Positions 8,987 to 17,875 of a DNA stretch of 64,000 nucleotides are shown here, in pieces (the stretch's first letter is position 1; each line of letters begins with the position of its first letter). The DNA comes from Pseudomonas bohemica (GTDB lineage: Bacteria; Pseudomonadota; Gammaproteobacteria; Pseudomonadales; Pseudomonadaceae): NCBI RefSeq assembly GCF_002934685.1, contig NZ_NKHL01000106.1, positions 62,001 through 126,000 on the forward strand, read 5' to 3'. A program made the translations under genes and the position numbers. The notes under the pieces are model-generated. The model saw only the letters and a list, made by a program, of their open reading frames with translations, was not told the DNA's origin and made no database searches.

Positions 8987-9988
8987 TCAATTCCAACCCG
9001 CACGATCCATCATGCGAATCGCCTCGGCCTGGCGCCGTCCAGCGACCTCGACAGGGATGGTGTCGGCCTTGAACTCGCCCCAGCTCGCAACTTCTTCAGA
9101 CGGCGCGACCTTCGGGTTAGCCGGGAATTCCTGGTTGGTGCCGGAGAAGATCGTCTGCGCTTGCGGCCCGGTCATCCATTCCACCAGCGCTTTGGCCGCA
9201 TCGGCGTGGGGCGCGTATTTGGTCAGGCCGATGCCCGACAGGTTCACGTGTACGCCGCGATCGGACTGGTTCGGCCAGAACAGACGCACGGCCAGATCAG
9301 GGTTCTGCTTGTGCAGACGGCCGAAGTAATAGGTGTTGACGATCCCAACGTCGCACTGCCCGGCGTTGATTGCTTCGAGCACTGCAATGTCATCGGAGAA
9401 CACGTCCGTGGACAGGTTGTTGACCCAACCCTTGAGGATCTTCTCCGATGCTTCGGCGCCGTGGGTTTCGATGAGCGTGGCGGTCAGCGACTGGTTGTAG
9501 ACCTTCTTCGCGGTCCGCAGGCACAGACGCCCTTCCCATTGCTTGTCAGCCAATGCCTCGTAGGTCGTCAGATCTTCGGGTTTGACCCGGTCGGTGGAAT
9601 ACGCAATGGTCCGCGCACGCAGGCTCAGCCCGGTCCAGCTGTGAGTCGAGGAGCGATATTGCACCGGGATGTTTTCATCGATAACCGGCGAGGTGAATGG
9701 CTGGAGGATGCCCATCTGCTCGGCCTGCCAGAGGTTTCCGGCATCGACGGTAAGCAGCAGGTCAGCGGTGGCGTTCTGACCCTCGGCCTTGATGCGCTGC
9801 ATCAACGGCGCTTCCTTGTCGGTGATGAACTTCACCTTCACGCCGGTCTTGGCGGTATAGGCATCGAATACCGGCTTGATCAGCTCGTCGATCCGGGAGG
9901 AATACACCACCACTTCATCAGCGGCCTGGGCGGTGCTGCCGAGCACGGTCAATGCCAGGGCAGCCAGAAGACGCTTGCTCGCCTGCAT
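8987..9988 (-). CDS. fbpA: periplasmic Fe(III)-binding protein
   Basis: A 333-residue ferric-ion binding protein with a signal peptide (residues 1-22, cut after AQA). The paired tyrosines Y220-Y221 in VNTYYFGRL are the iron ligands of the FbpA/SfuA/FutA family. It delivers Fe(III) to the permease encoded downstream. I looked for a Fur box in the upstream 250 bases and found no convincing match, so iron control is not proven from sequence. Confidence 0.92.
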   Translation of the reverse strand: MQASKRLLAALALTVLGSTAQAADEVVVYSSRIDELIKPVFDAYTAKTGVKVKFITDKEAPLMQRIKAEGQNATADLLLTVDAGNLWQAEQMGILQPFTSPVIDENIPVQYRSSTHSWTGLSLRARTIAYSTDRVKPEDLTTYEALADKQWEGRLCLRTAKKVYNQSLTATLIETHGAEASEKILKGWVNNLSTDVFSDDIAVLEAINAGQCDVGIVNTYYFGRLHKQNPDLAVRLFWPNQSDRGVHVNLSGIGLTKYAPHADAAKALVEWMTGPQAQTIFSGTNQEFPANPKVAPSEEVASWGEFKADTIPVEVAGRRQAEAIRMMDRAGWN

Positions 9989-10128
9989 GCTGATTTCTCG
10001 TCTTGGGAAAATGAGGCGAAATGGTAGTGAATCGCATCTGGCATCTCAACCGAAGTCCAGATTGAGCAGTTACCAGATGTTGCAAGGGGCCAAACCTGGG
10101 AATTTACTGAAGAAATGCCGAAAATTGC

Positions 10129-10205
10129 AGGAGCGCGCTTGCCCGCGGTGTCAGGGAACAGATTGGTTCCTGACACATCGCCATCGCGGGCAAACGTGCT
10201 CTTAC
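10129..10205. repeat. REP pair, type A
   Basis: CAGGAGCGCGCTTGCCCGCGG is mirrored by ATCGCGGGCAAACGTGCTCTTAC. The spacer has its own palindrome (GTGTCAGGGAACAG with TTCCTGACAC). It lies upstream of fbpA and downstream of the ubiquinone hydroxylase gene on the same strand. Confidence 0.8.
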
Positions 10206-10239
10206 ATGGGATTCGGTTTCAAGTCCGGACTGCGCCGTG

Positions 10240-11460
10240 TCAGAGCTTCGCCAACTCCGGCAAATCCCCAGTCAACCCCAGCGCCTGACGCACGAATATC
10301 GCCTTGGCCTCGGCCGATTGATCGACCATCTTCAAACCGGTATTGCGCACCCAGCGCAGCGGCAGCGGATCGGCCTGGAACAACCGTTCGAAGCCTTCCA
10401 TTGCCGCCATCAATGCCAGATTGTGCGGCATGCGGCGTCGTTCGTAGCGGCTGAGGACCTTCTCGTCAGCAATACGCTCGCCGCGCTCGATCGCGCCCTG
10501 CAGCACCTCGGCCAGAACCGCCGCATCCAGAAAGCCCAGATTCACGCCCTGGCCCGCCAATGGGTGAATGGTATGCGCTGCATCGCCGATCAGCGCCAGA
10601 CCCTCGGCCACATAACGCTTGGCATGACGCTGACGCAACGGCACGCACAGGCGCGGATCGGCGGAAATCACCTGACCAAGGCAGCCTTCGAACGCGTTCT
10701 CAAGCTCGCGACAGAATGCCTCGTCCTGCAGCTTCATCAATCGCTCGGACTCGGCAGGCGTCACCGACCAGACGATCGAACACCAATGCTCCCCTTCTCG
10801 ATCAAGGGGCAAAAACGCCAGCGGACCTTCATCGGTAAACCGCTGCCAGGCGGTCTTGCGGTGGGATTGGTTCGTGCGCACGCTGGTAACGATGGCGTGG
10901 TGCATGTAGTCCCATTCGCGCGTCGCAGTGCCAGTCATCCGTCGAACCGTGGAATTTGCCCCATCTGCGGCGACCACCAGGGGCGCGCGCAGGGTGCGGC
11001 CGTCGGACAGCGTCAACAGCCAGTCATCCCCGGAATGTCTTATCTGCTCGAGACGCGCGTTGGCCAGCAGGCCGATATCAGAGTCGTGCAAACGCTCGAT
11101 CAAGGCATCCTGAACCACACGATTTTCGACAATGTGGCCGAGCACCTGAGCGTGCACACTGGATGCCGAGAAATGCACCTTGCCCGTGCCGCTACCATCC
11201 CACACATGCATCTCCCCGTAAGGGCTGACGCGTCGCGAAACGATGCCGTCCCAGACGTTCAAACGCTCGAGAATGCGCTGACTGGCCGCGGACAGGGCAC
11301 TGACTCGCGGCTCGAACGGCGCGGCCCGGTCGAACGGTTTGACGCTCAACGGGCTGCCGTCGACCACGAGGATATTCAGCCCCCTGTTTTGCAGCGCCAA
11401 CGCGAGTGCGCTTCCGACCATTCCGGCCCCGACAATCAGCAGATCTGCGCGCGTTTCCAT
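10240..11460 (-). CDS. UbiI/VisC-like FAD-dependent ubiquinone hydroxylase
   Basis: A 406-residue aromatic-ring hydroxylase of ubiquinone synthesis. FAD motifs are LIVGAGMVGSALALAL at residues 8-23, the DG motif VVAADGANSTVRR near 170, and GDAAHTIHPLAGQGVNLG near 290. UbiH lies just upstream in the same direction, so the two probably hydroxylate different ring positions (C5 and C6 type steps). Which position this one serves cannot be read from sequence; UbiI/VisC is the likeliest name from the pepP-ubiH-visC gene order known in gammaproteobacteria. Confidence 0.88.
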   Translation of the reverse strand: METRADLLIVGAGMVGSALALALQNRGLNILVVDGSPLSVKPFDRAAPFEPRVSALSAASQRILERLNVWDGIVSRRVSPYGEMHVWDGSGTGKVHFSASSVHAQVLGHIVENRVVQDALIERLHDSDIGLLANARLEQIRHSGDDWLLTLSDGRTLRAPLVVAADGANSTVRRMTGTATREWDYMHHAIVTSVRTNQSHRKTAWQRFTDEGPLAFLPLDREGEHWCSIVWSVTPAESERLMKLQDEAFCRELENAFEGCLGQVISADPRLCVPLRQRHAKRYVAEGLALIGDAAHTIHPLAGQGVNLGFLDAAVLAEVLQGAIERGERIADEKVLSRYERRRMPHNLALMAAMEGFERLFQADPLPLRWVRNTGLKMVDQSAEAKAIFVRQALGLTGDLPELAKL

Positions 11461-11509
11461 GCTTTAAATCGTTCTCGCGGGTGGCATCGGCCACAGATGG
11501 AGGAAGGGG

Positions 11510-12697
11510 TTAGACATCGGCTCGTGTTCCCAGCCCCATGGCCTGACGGGCAAACCAGCTCTTGGCCGATGGCAGCAGATCCAGACCCAACAAGCCGATA
11601 TTGCGGCCCGCCGTGATCACCGGTTGCTGGCTGCCGAACAGCCGCGTGACCTGATCGGAAAAGCCCACTGTAAGCTTCTGGTCCAGATACTGGCGATCGC
11701 GATAAGCCTGCAAAATCGCCAGATCTCCGGGCGCGGCATCGCTGGCGAGCAGGGCTTCAGCCAGCGACGCGGCATCGCGCAGGGAGAGGTTGAAGCCCTG
11801 TCCGGCAATTGGATGCAGGCTATGCGCCGCGTTACCCAGCACGACCAGATGCGAGCGCACTTGCTCCTCGGCCTGGATCAGCGACAACGGATAGGTATGT
11901 CGAGCGCCGACCTGTTTCAGCGCGCCAAGGCGATAGCCGAATACATTCTGCAATTCGTTGAGAAAGCTGCGATCGTCCAGCGCCAGCAGGCGCTTCACTT
12001 CGTCTGCCTTGCGGGTCCAGACCAGCGCACAGCGATTTTCCGGCAGCGGCAGCAGCGCCATCGGGCCTTCTTCGGTGAAGCGCTCAAAGGCCTGGCCGCC
12101 GTGAGCCTCACCCGGCGTGATGTTGGCGATCAACGCGCTCTGATCGTACGGCGTGGCCCGCACGCTGATGCCCAATTGTTCGCGCAGACTTGAGCGCCCG
12201 CCGTCGGCGAGCACCGCCAGGTCGCAGTCCAGTTGAGTTTCATCGTTCAGAGTGAGGCGATAGCCGTCGGGCAGCGCTTGCATCTGTTTGACTTCAGCCG
12301 GCACGCGCCAACTGATCACGTCTTTATCCAGCGCTTGCCACAGGCATTGGCCGAGCCAGGCGTTCTCTGCCACGTAGCCCAGGGCAGGGACGCCTTCCTG
12401 CATCGCCGATAAGCGCGCCGCGCCGAAGCGGCCTTTGTCGGATACGTGAATCTCGCGAATGGGCTCGGCCCGGCGACTGATCTGCTGCCACAACCCAAGA
12501 CGTTCGTAAATCTGCCGCGCGCCGAAAGACAGCGCCGACGAGCGTGCGTCGTAACTGGGCTGCCAGGTATCGCCCGGAGCGAAGGGCTCAATCATGACGA
12601 TCTTCCAGCCCCGCTCCCTGGCCCCGGCCTGCAACGCCAGCGCCAGACTCGCGCCGACCAGCCCGCCCCCAACAATTGCCAGATTGAAGCGGCTCAT
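11510..12697 (-). CDS. ubiH: 2-octaprenyl-6-methoxyphenyl hydroxylase
   Basis: A 395-residue FAD monooxygenase of the UbiH family for ubiquinone synthesis. The N-terminal dinucleotide motif LAIVGGGLVGASLALAL is at residues 6-22, AVLADGGRSSLREQLG near 165-180, and GNAAHSLHPIAGQGFNLSLRD near 285-305. Its ATG overlaps the pepP stop by four bases, indicating translational coupling. The pepP-ubiH-visC cluster is the standard context. Confidence 0.92.
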   Translation of the reverse strand: MSRFNLAIVGGGLVGASLALALQAGARERGWKIVMIEPFAPGDTWQPSYDARSSALSFGARQIYERLGLWQQISRRAEPIREIHVSDKGRFGAARLSAMQEGVPALGYVAENAWLGQCLWQALDKDVISWRVPAEVKQMQALPDGYRLTLNDETQLDCDLAVLADGGRSSLREQLGISVRATPYDQSALIANITPGEAHGGQAFERFTEEGPMALLPLPENRCALVWTRKADEVKRLLALDDRSFLNELQNVFGYRLGALKQVGARHTYPLSLIQAEEQVRSHLVVLGNAAHSLHPIAGQGFNLSLRDAASLAEALLASDAAPGDLAILQAYRDRQYLDQKLTVGFSDQVTRLFGSQQPVITAGRNIGLLGLDLLPSAKSWFARQAMGLGTRADV

Positions 12698-14028
12698 GCG
12701 GCTTCGGTACGCGCAGCGGCCATCAGGCCCTCGATGTCAGCGACGGATTTGGGCACGCCACCGGTGAGAATCTCACAGCCTTTTTTGGTCACCACGACAT
12801 CGTCCTCGATTCGCACACCGATCCCGCGCCATTTCTTCGCGACGTTCAGATTGTCCGGCGAGACGTAAATTCCGGGTTCGACGGTCAACGCCATGCCGAC
12901 CTCCAGCACCCGCCATTCGCCGCCGACTTTGTATTCGCCGACGTCGTGCACATCCATGCCCAGCCAGTGCCCGGCGCGGTGCATGTAGAAAGCTTTGTAC
13001 GCCTCACTGGCGATCAGTTCATCGACATCGCCCTGCAGCAGACCCAGCTCCACCAATCCGGCGGTGATCACCTGCACCGTGGCCTCATGGGCCTGGTTCC
13101 AGTGATTGCCCGGTTTGATCGCTGCAAAGGCCGCTTCCTGGGACTTGAGCACCACCTCGTAGATCGCCTTCTGTTCTGCCGAAAACTTCCCGTTGACCGG
13201 GAACGTGCGGGTGATATCGCTGGCATAGCAGTCGATCTCGCAACCGGCATCGATCAGTACCAGATCGCCACCCTTCAACGGCGCGTCGTTTTCCTGATAG
13301 TGCAGGATGCAGGCGTTACGGCCCGCCGCGACGATAGAACCGTAGGCAGGCATCTTCGCCCCCCCCTTGCGGAATTCGTAATCCAGCTCGGCTTCCAGGC
13401 TGAATTCGTACAACCCGGCGCGACTGGCCTGCATCGCTCGAACATGAGCGCGCGCGGAGATCTGTGCCGCTTCGCGCATCACCTTTATTTCCGCCGCCGA
13501 TTTATACAGGCGCATGTCGTGCAGCAAGTGATCCAGAGCAACGAACTCTTTCGGCGGTTGCGCGCCCAGGTGCGCCTTGGAGCGAATGACGTTGATCCAC
13601 TCCATGGCGTGCCGGTCGAACTCGGGGTTGCTGCCCATCGACGAATAGACCCGGTCACGACCTTCGATCAGGCCCGGCAAAATGTCGTCGATATCGGTAA
13701 TCGGAAACGCGTCGTCAGCGCCGAAATCGCGGATGGCGCCGTCCTGTCCAGCGCGCAGGCCATCCCACAGCTCGCGCTCCGGATTGCGCTCGCGGCAAAA
13801 CAGCACGTACTCGCCGTATTCACGGCCAGGAATCAGCACGATCACCGCTTCAGGCTCGGGGAAACCACTCAGGTATTGGAAATCGCTGTCCTGGCGGTAC
13901 ACATGTTCGACATCACGATTTCGAATGGCCACAGCGGCTGCCGGAAGGATGGCGATGCTGTTGGGCTCCATCTGCTCCATCAAGGCTTTGCGACGACGAG
14001 CGTATTCGGCTTTCGGGATATGGATCAT
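12694..14028 (-). CDS. pepP: Xaa-Pro aminopeptidase P
   Basis: A 444-residue cytoplasmic metallopeptidase that removes an N-terminal residue preceding proline. The C-terminal pita-bread fold shows the metal ligands in order: DAGCEIDCYASDITR (two Asp), HRAGHWLGMDVHD (His), LTVEPGIYV (Glu) and GVRIEDDVVVT (Glu). Start choice is uncertain. ATG at 14028 matches the family start, while a TTG two codons earlier (14034) lies at better spacing from GGAGGA. It heads the pepP-ubiH-visC operon after the UPF0149 gene. Confidence 0.93.
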   Translation of the reverse strand: MIHIPKAEYARRRKALMEQMEPNSIAILPAAAVAIRNRDVEHVYRQDSDFQYLSGFPEPEAVIVLIPGREYGEYVLFCRERNPERELWDGLRAGQDGAIRDFGADDAFPITDIDDILPGLIEGRDRVYSSMGSNPEFDRHAMEWINVIRSKAHLGAQPPKEFVALDHLLHDMRLYKSAAEIKVMREAAQISARAHVRAMQASRAGLYEFSLEAELDYEFRKGGAKMPAYGSIVAAGRNACILHYQENDAPLKGGDLVLIDAGCEIDCYASDITRTFPVNGKFSAEQKAIYEVVLKSQEAAFAAIKPGNHWNQAHEATVQVITAGLVELGLLQGDVDELIASEAYKAFYMHRAGHWLGMDVHDVGEYKVGGEWRVLEVGMALTVEPGIYVSPDNLNVAKKWRGIGVRIEDDVVVTKKGCEILTGGVPKSVADIEGLMAAARTEAA

Positions 14029-14107
14029 GGGCAAGTGCGGTCCTCCGGATTGGCGGTCCGGTCATCGACGCACGCAGGCAATGATGACCGGACGGCAGCG
14101 ATGGTGA

Positions 14108-14659
14108 TCAGTGCAAAGACGGTTTCGCTTCAGGTTCCGCTTTCTTGTTGAACTCGGTGAACAACAGCAACGGCGCGACGCGCAGGTATTCCATAACTTC
14201 CATATAGTCACTCTCGCCGTCTTCGGATTCTTCCAGGGCGTCCTGAATCTGGGCGATGGCTGCGAGGTCCTGCAACACGTCCCTGGCATCTTCGCTCAGC
14301 GACTGGCCACCAACCCGGGCGAACCCGTTTAGGAAACCCTGGCACCATTGGCCCATCGCGGCTGTACGGGCAGTCAGCGGTTCATCGTCACCGGGCAACA
14401 GCAGCACGACGGCCATGTCGTCACCGGTCAGCTCGTTTTTGACCATTTCCTGCAGGCCGATCAATGCCTGGCGGACATTGGCCTCAGGTTCTGTTTCCAG
14501 CAGCAGGAGCGCATCGGCGATCCAGTCATCGGCGTCGAAGCCTGCGCCGGCGCAGCTGCGGCCCAGCAACAGGCCCTGCAGCTCGGCAGGAGAGACGGGA
14601 TGACCGCTGCTGTTGAGCAGGGTAGCGAATGCGTTGTACGGGGAATTCTGATTAGGCAT
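14108..14659 (-). CDS. UPF0149/YgfB-family protein
   Basis: A 183-residue acidic protein. [28 protein letters not shown] and [11 protein letters not shown] are conserved in the UPF0149 (YecA/YgfB) family. In P. aeruginosa the homologue is reported to affect beta-lactam resistance, but the molecular role is unclear. ATG at 14659 was preferred over an in-frame TTG six bases upstream. It is the first gene of the run to pepP, ubiH and visC, divergent from the zapB-like gene; the same arrangement exists in E. coli (ygfB-pepP-ubiH-visC against zapA-ssrS-fau). Confidence 0.88.
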   Translation of the reverse strand: MPNQNSPYNAFATLLNSSGHPVSPAELQGLLLGRSCAGAGFDADDWIADALLLLETEPEANVRQALIGLQEMVKNELTGDDMAVVLLLPGDDEPLTARTAAMGQWCQGFLNGFARVGGQSLSEDARDVLQDLAAIAQIQDALEESEDGESDYMEVMEYLRVAPLLLFTEFNKKAEPEAKPSLH

Positions 14660-14809
14660 GGGCAACTAGGCGCCAAGCGGCGCAATGTCTAGAATGAAGG
14701 CCTTGTATCGTAGCACCGGCAGACGCGCCCAAGCTATCCAGGCGATATTGAAGGCAGTTCCTGAGGCCAGCACCTGCACCACTCATCAGAAAATAATCAG
14801 TGGAAAACG

Positions 14810-15019
14810 ATGGAAGACAACGATCTGCAAGCGCTGATGGCTCGACTGGAGTTATTGATCCATCGTGTCGAGCAACTAAAAAGTCAAAATGGACTCCTAT
14901 TAGCTCAGGAAAAAACCTGGCGCGAGGAACGCGCTCACCTCATTGAAAAAAACGAAATCGCCCGGCAGAAGGTCGAGTCCATGATTTCGCGCCTCAAGGC
15001 CCTGGAGCAAGACTCATGA
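14810..15019 (+). CDS. TIGR02449/ZapB-like coiled-coil protein
   Basis: A 69-residue protein that is almost entirely coiled coil (LMARLELLIHRVEQLKSQNG, then SMISRLKALEQDS). It is of the TIGR02449 family placed next to zapA in pseudomonads. Its size and heptads suggest a ZapB-type division factor that bundles with ZapA, though this is inferred. Its stop overlaps the zapA start by four bases, so the two are coupled. Confidence 0.82.
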   Translation: MEDNDLQALMARLELLIHRVEQLKSQNGLLLAQEKTWREERAHLIEKNEIARQKVESMISRLKALEQDS

Positions 15020-15333
15020 GTAATGGCAACAGCATCACCGTGCAAATCCTCGACAAAGAATATTCGATCATCTGCCCTCAGGAGGAGCGCACCAATCTGG
15101 TCAGCGCCGCACGTTACCTGGATGGCAAGATGCGCGAGATCCGCAGCAGCGGCAAAGTCATCGGCGCCGATCGAATCGCGGTCATGGCAGCGTTGAACAT
15201 TACACACGACCTGCTGCACAAACAGGAGCTGCCTGAAACCCAGGCCAACGGCTCGACCCGTGAGCAGGTTCGTGACCTTCTCGACCGTGTGGACCTGGTC
15301 CTTGCCACGGATGAGCCTAAAGCACAAGGCTGA
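15016..15333 (+). CDS. zapA: cell division protein ZapA
   Basis: A 105-residue ZapA. The N-terminal globular part VTVQILDKEY-type strand is at residues 7-16, SAARYLDGKMREIR near 33-46, then a coiled coil (DRIAVMAALNITHDLLHKQE). ZapA crosslinks FtsZ protofilaments at midcell. It lies directly upstream of the 6S RNA and fau, the conserved zapA-ssrS-fau order. Confidence 0.93.
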   Translation: MSNGNSITVQILDKEYSIICPQEERTNLVSAARYLDGKMREIRSSGKVIGADRIAVMAALNITHDLLHKQELPETQANGSTREQVRDLLDRVDLVLATDEPKAQG

Positions 15334-15364
15334 TTGTTCGGACATGTTTCGGTATACTTGGCCC

Positions 15365-15548
15365 CGCTCCCTGGAGTGCTTGCCAGTCGGTCATGTCCCT
15401 GAGCCGATACGCACAACCACGGGGGTTGCACGTTGGGGTTGGTGTGCATGTCCGCTCGACGGAAAGCCTTAAAGCCTCCTGCAATCTCCACCTTGAACTT
15501 TCGGGTTCAAGGGCTACACCGACAGCGGTTCGTCGGGGAGTCTCGAAT
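15365..15548 (+). ncRNA. ssrS: 6S RNA
   Basis: The 309-base gap between zapA and fau holds a 6S RNA. Stretches shared with the E. coli molecule as I recall it are CCTGAGCCGATA near 15398, GAAAGCCTTAAAGC near 15460, and CACCTTGAAC...GGTTCAAGGG near 15489-15512, a hairpin. The 5' and 3' ends can pair. A TATACT box at 15353-15358 places the start near 15365. 6S RNA binds the housekeeping RNA polymerase and mimics an open promoter in stationary phase. End positions are approximate to about ten bases. Confidence 0.9.
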
Positions 15549-15642
15549 CTTCAACCCATTGCCAGGCGTCCTGTCTGGCGATGGGGGTCGTGAATCACAC
15601 CTGATCGCACGATCCCTCTCCAAACCTCATGGACCCGCCTGC

Positions 15643-16269
15643 ATGACCTCTTCTGGCGCTGCTTCCCTGAACGATCCTTCTTCGCTCTCCCGTCCTCAAC
15701 TGCGTCGTCTTTTGCGCGCGGCCCGGCGCGCGCTCAATCGAGCCGAACAGCGACGGGCGGCACAGGGTCTGTATCGGCAACTGGCGCAAAATCCGCTTTT
15801 CCGACGTGCGCGGCACATTTCTCTGTACCTTCCGATGGACGGTGAAATCGATCCGCGCCTGCTTCTGGGTGAGGCCCAGCGTCGTGGAAAAGCGACGTAT
15901 CTGCCGGTGCTCAGCGCGTGGCCGCGGACCAAGATGGTCTTTCAGCGGGTGCAACCGGGGGACAGATTCAGACCCAATCGCTTCCGCATTCCCGAACCTC
16001 GCTTCAACCCAAGGCAACAGCGCAAGATCTGGGCGCTGGACCTGATTCTGATGCCGCTGGTGGGGTTCGACGATCAAGGTGGCCGACTGGGCATGGGCGG
16101 CGGTTTCTATGATCGCAGCCTGGCCTATCAGGCACGCCGAAAAGGCTGGCAGAAACCCGTTTTACTGGGATTGGCTCACGAATGTCAGAAGGTCGCAAAG
16201 CTGGCCGTGGCCAGTTGGGATGTACCGTTGCAGGGAACGGTGTCGGACAAGCGTTGGTATCTGGCGTAG
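15643..16269 (+). CDS. 5-formyltetrahydrofolate cyclo-ligase
   Basis: A 208-residue YgfA/MTHFS enzyme that converts 5-formyl-THF to 5,10-methenyl-THF with ATP. Family motifs are SRPQLRRLLRAARRAL near the N-terminus, ISLYLPMDGEIDPRLLL near 60, and DLILMPLVGFDDQGGRLGMGGGFYDR near 130-155. The frame is open back to 15433, but that region is the 6S RNA. ATG at 15643 is the first plausible start and fits the family length. 6S RNA and this gene are commonly co-transcribed. Confidence 0.92.
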   Translation: MTSSGAASLNDPSSLSRPQLRRLLRAARRALNRAEQRRAAQGLYRQLAQNPLFRRARHISLYLPMDGEIDPRLLLGEAQRRGKATYLPVLSAWPRTKMVFQRVQPGDRFRPNRFRIPEPRFNPRQQRKIWALDLILMPLVGFDDQGGRLGMGGGFYDRSLAYQARRKGWQKPVLLGLAHECQKVAKLAVASWDVPLQGTVSDKRWYLA

Positions 16270-16310
16270 CTGGCGTGAGGTGCAGCTGATATTGCGGCTG
16301 ATGGGGTCTC

Positions 16311-16402
16311 TGTGGGAGTGAGCTTTCTCACGAAGGCGTCACTGCATCCGTCGCGTCTACGACGCCTGGAAATCCGTTTTCATGAGCAAGCTCACTCCCA
16401 CT
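16311..16402. repeat. REP-like pair, type B (TGTGGGAGTGAGCTT)
   Basis: TGTGGGAGTGAGCTTTCTCACGAAGG is mirrored by TCATGAGCAAGCTCACTCCCAC. This is the second palindrome family of the window, also found near 30974, 34959, 44646, 56364 and 63780. It lies between fau and the convergent small membrane protein gene. Confidence 0.85.
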
Positions 16403-16425
16403 GTTTGATCCAATCAGGCTATGAC

Positions 16426-16575
16426 TTATCGGCGCCCTTGCGGCGACTGTTGCTGAGTGACTTCAATCGGTGCATCCGGCTTGGCGGCCCACAAACTTTG
16501 TGCGTAACCGGTGGTGACAATGCCCAAGCCGAACAAAATGACCAAAATCCAAAGTAAATCCGGCTTGCGTTGCAT
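16426..16575 (-). CDS. small single-pass membrane protein, unknown function
   Basis: A 49-residue protein with one strong membrane helix (WILVILFGLGIVTTGYA, residues 9-25) and a short polar tail rich in Gln and Pro. The ATG at 16575 is preceded by AAAGGGGGGCAATCA, a strong ribosome-binding site, which is the main reason to call it. A longer upstream start at 16614 would destroy that spacing. No family name is recognised. Confidence 0.6.
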   Translation of the reverse strand: MQRKPDLLWILVILFGLGIVTTGYAQSLWAAKPDAPIEVTQQQSPQGRR

Positions 16576-16770
16576 TGATTGCCCCCCTTTGGCAAACAAA
16601 AAGCTGACGTCCACGGCTTGTTTCTGTAGGCCGCGTAACGGTGTAACCCTTAAAATCCCGGCATTCTGCGATAACGTGAACTAACACGCAAATGCTGGCG
16701 TCAACCGACTGTCGGTTTGTCATAAAAGCGTAGGACAACCTGTCCATAACGCCTTCAGGAGCCCCGATAC

Positions 16771-17220
16771 ATGGCCTATTGGCTGATGAAATCCGAACCC
16801 GACGAGCTGTCTGTTACTGGCCTGCAAACGCTCGGCCAAGCCCGCTGGGACGGCGTTCGAAACTACCAGGCGCGCAACTTTCTACGTGCAATGGCCGTCG
16901 GTGACGAGTTCTTCTTTTATCACTCAAGTTGCGCGGAACCCGGAATCGCCGGCATCGGAAAAATCATCAAAGCCGCCTACCCCGATCCCACGGCGCTGGA
17001 CAAGAAAAGCCACTACTTCGACGCCAAGGCCAGCCAGGAAAAGAATCCCTGGAGTGCCATCGATGTGGCATTCGTCGAAACCTTTCCCAAGGTCCTGAGC
17101 CTTGGCCACTTGAAGCAGCAGGCCGCACTCGAACAATTGCCGCTGGTGCAAAAAGGCAGCCGACTTTCAGTCATGCCGGTAACGCCCGAGCAATGGGCGG
17201 CCGTCCTGGCGCTACGTTGA
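16771..17220 (+). CDS. EVE-domain protein
   Basis: A 149-residue EVE (PUA-like) domain protein. MAYWLMKSEPDELS at the start, WDGVRNYQARNFLR near 30, and GDEFFFYHS near 50 are the family signature seen from bacteria to the human thymocyte nuclear protein. EVE domains read modified bases in nucleic acid, and bacterial copies often accompany RNA modification or defence genes. Here it stands alone among housekeeping genes, so a conserved role in modified-nucleotide binding is the most that can be said. Confidence 0.9.
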   Translation: MAYWLMKSEPDELSVTGLQTLGQARWDGVRNYQARNFLRAMAVGDEFFFYHSSCAEPGIAGIGKIIKAAYPDPTALDKKSHYFDAKASQEKNPWSAIDVAFVETFPKVLSLGHLKQQAALEQLPLVQKGSRLSVMPVTPEQWAAVLALR

Positions 17221-17240
17221 TCTTAACGACCGAAGCCATG

Positions 17241-17317
17241 TAGGAGCGCGCTTGCCCGCGATTGCAATCTGCCTGTGAGGCATTCTTTGAATGACACACT
17301 GCAACCGCGCTCCTACA
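17241..17317. repeat. REP pair, type A
   Basis: TAGGAGCGCGCTTGCCCGCGATTGCA and a shortened inverse TGCAACCGCGCTCCTAC flank a spacer with a GCCT/AGGC hairpin. It lies between the convergent EVE and FliL-like genes. Confidence 0.8.
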
Positions 17318-17329
17318 CGATCAGATGTA

Positions 17330-17740
17330 TCACTGCGCAATAAAGTTGTTGAACAACAAATCCTCGACCACAGGCTTGCCAGTCTCCTGAGTCAACACCT
17401 GCTGCGTCTGCTTCAACGCTTCCTGACGCAATTTCTCTTTGGCGTCGACATTGCTCATGCTGTCGACCGTCTGCTGAGAGAACAGCGCCACCAGTTGATT
17501 ACGAATCAGCGGCTCGTTCGCCTGGACCAGCTTCTGCGCTTCAGCACCGGTAACACGCAAGGCCACATCGGCTTTATAGACGTGCAGCTTGGGACTGCCA
17601 TCCAGCGCGTAGTTACCCACGAACGGTGGCGTCAGCGCCACGTAGGACACCTTGTTCGGGTCGTCCTTCTCGCCGCCTTCTTCGGCCATTGCCACGACAG
17701 GCATCGACAAGGCCAACAACATCAGAATCCACGCTTTCAC
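17330..17740 (-). CDS. FliL-like secreted protein
   Basis: A 136-residue protein with a cleavable-looking signal (MKAWILMLLALSMPVVAMAE, residues 1-20), then a FliL-type domain: KVSYVALTPPFVGNYA near 30-46, and the C-terminal KQTQQVLTQETGKPVVEDLLFNNFIAQ typical of FliL. True FliL keeps an uncleaved membrane anchor next to the stator, so this is a FliL-like paralogue that may sit in the periplasm. It is not in a flagellar gene cluster. Confidence 0.8.
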   Translation of the reverse strand: MKAWILMLLALSMPVVAMAEEGGEKDDPNKVSYVALTPPFVGNYALDGSPKLHVYKADVALRVTGAEAQKLVQANEPLIRNQLVALFSQQTVDSMSNVDAKEKLRQEALKQTQQVLTQETGKPVVEDLLFNNFIAQ

Positions 17741-17875
17741 AGTCCACTCCTCAATCCGCTTCGCGCCATAGCTTACTTCAGCTTATGCACGCCTATCAGG
17801 CCGGGGCATGCTCATTGACCCCGCAACCTCTCTACCTACACTTATCGGCCATCACAGGAAAAGGAATAGCCCCCG

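Noticed and set aside
7878..9329. 483-residue frame opposite the iron transporter genes
   Set aside because: It spans two real genes and a REP element on the other strand, which no single gene would do.
9989..10128. Fur box upstream of fbpA
   Set aside because: The best alignment to the 19-base Fur consensus matched about six positions, which is no better than chance.
15433..15642. N-terminal extension of the formyl-THF cyclo-ligase
   Set aside because: This stretch lies over the 6S RNA and homologues begin near 15643.
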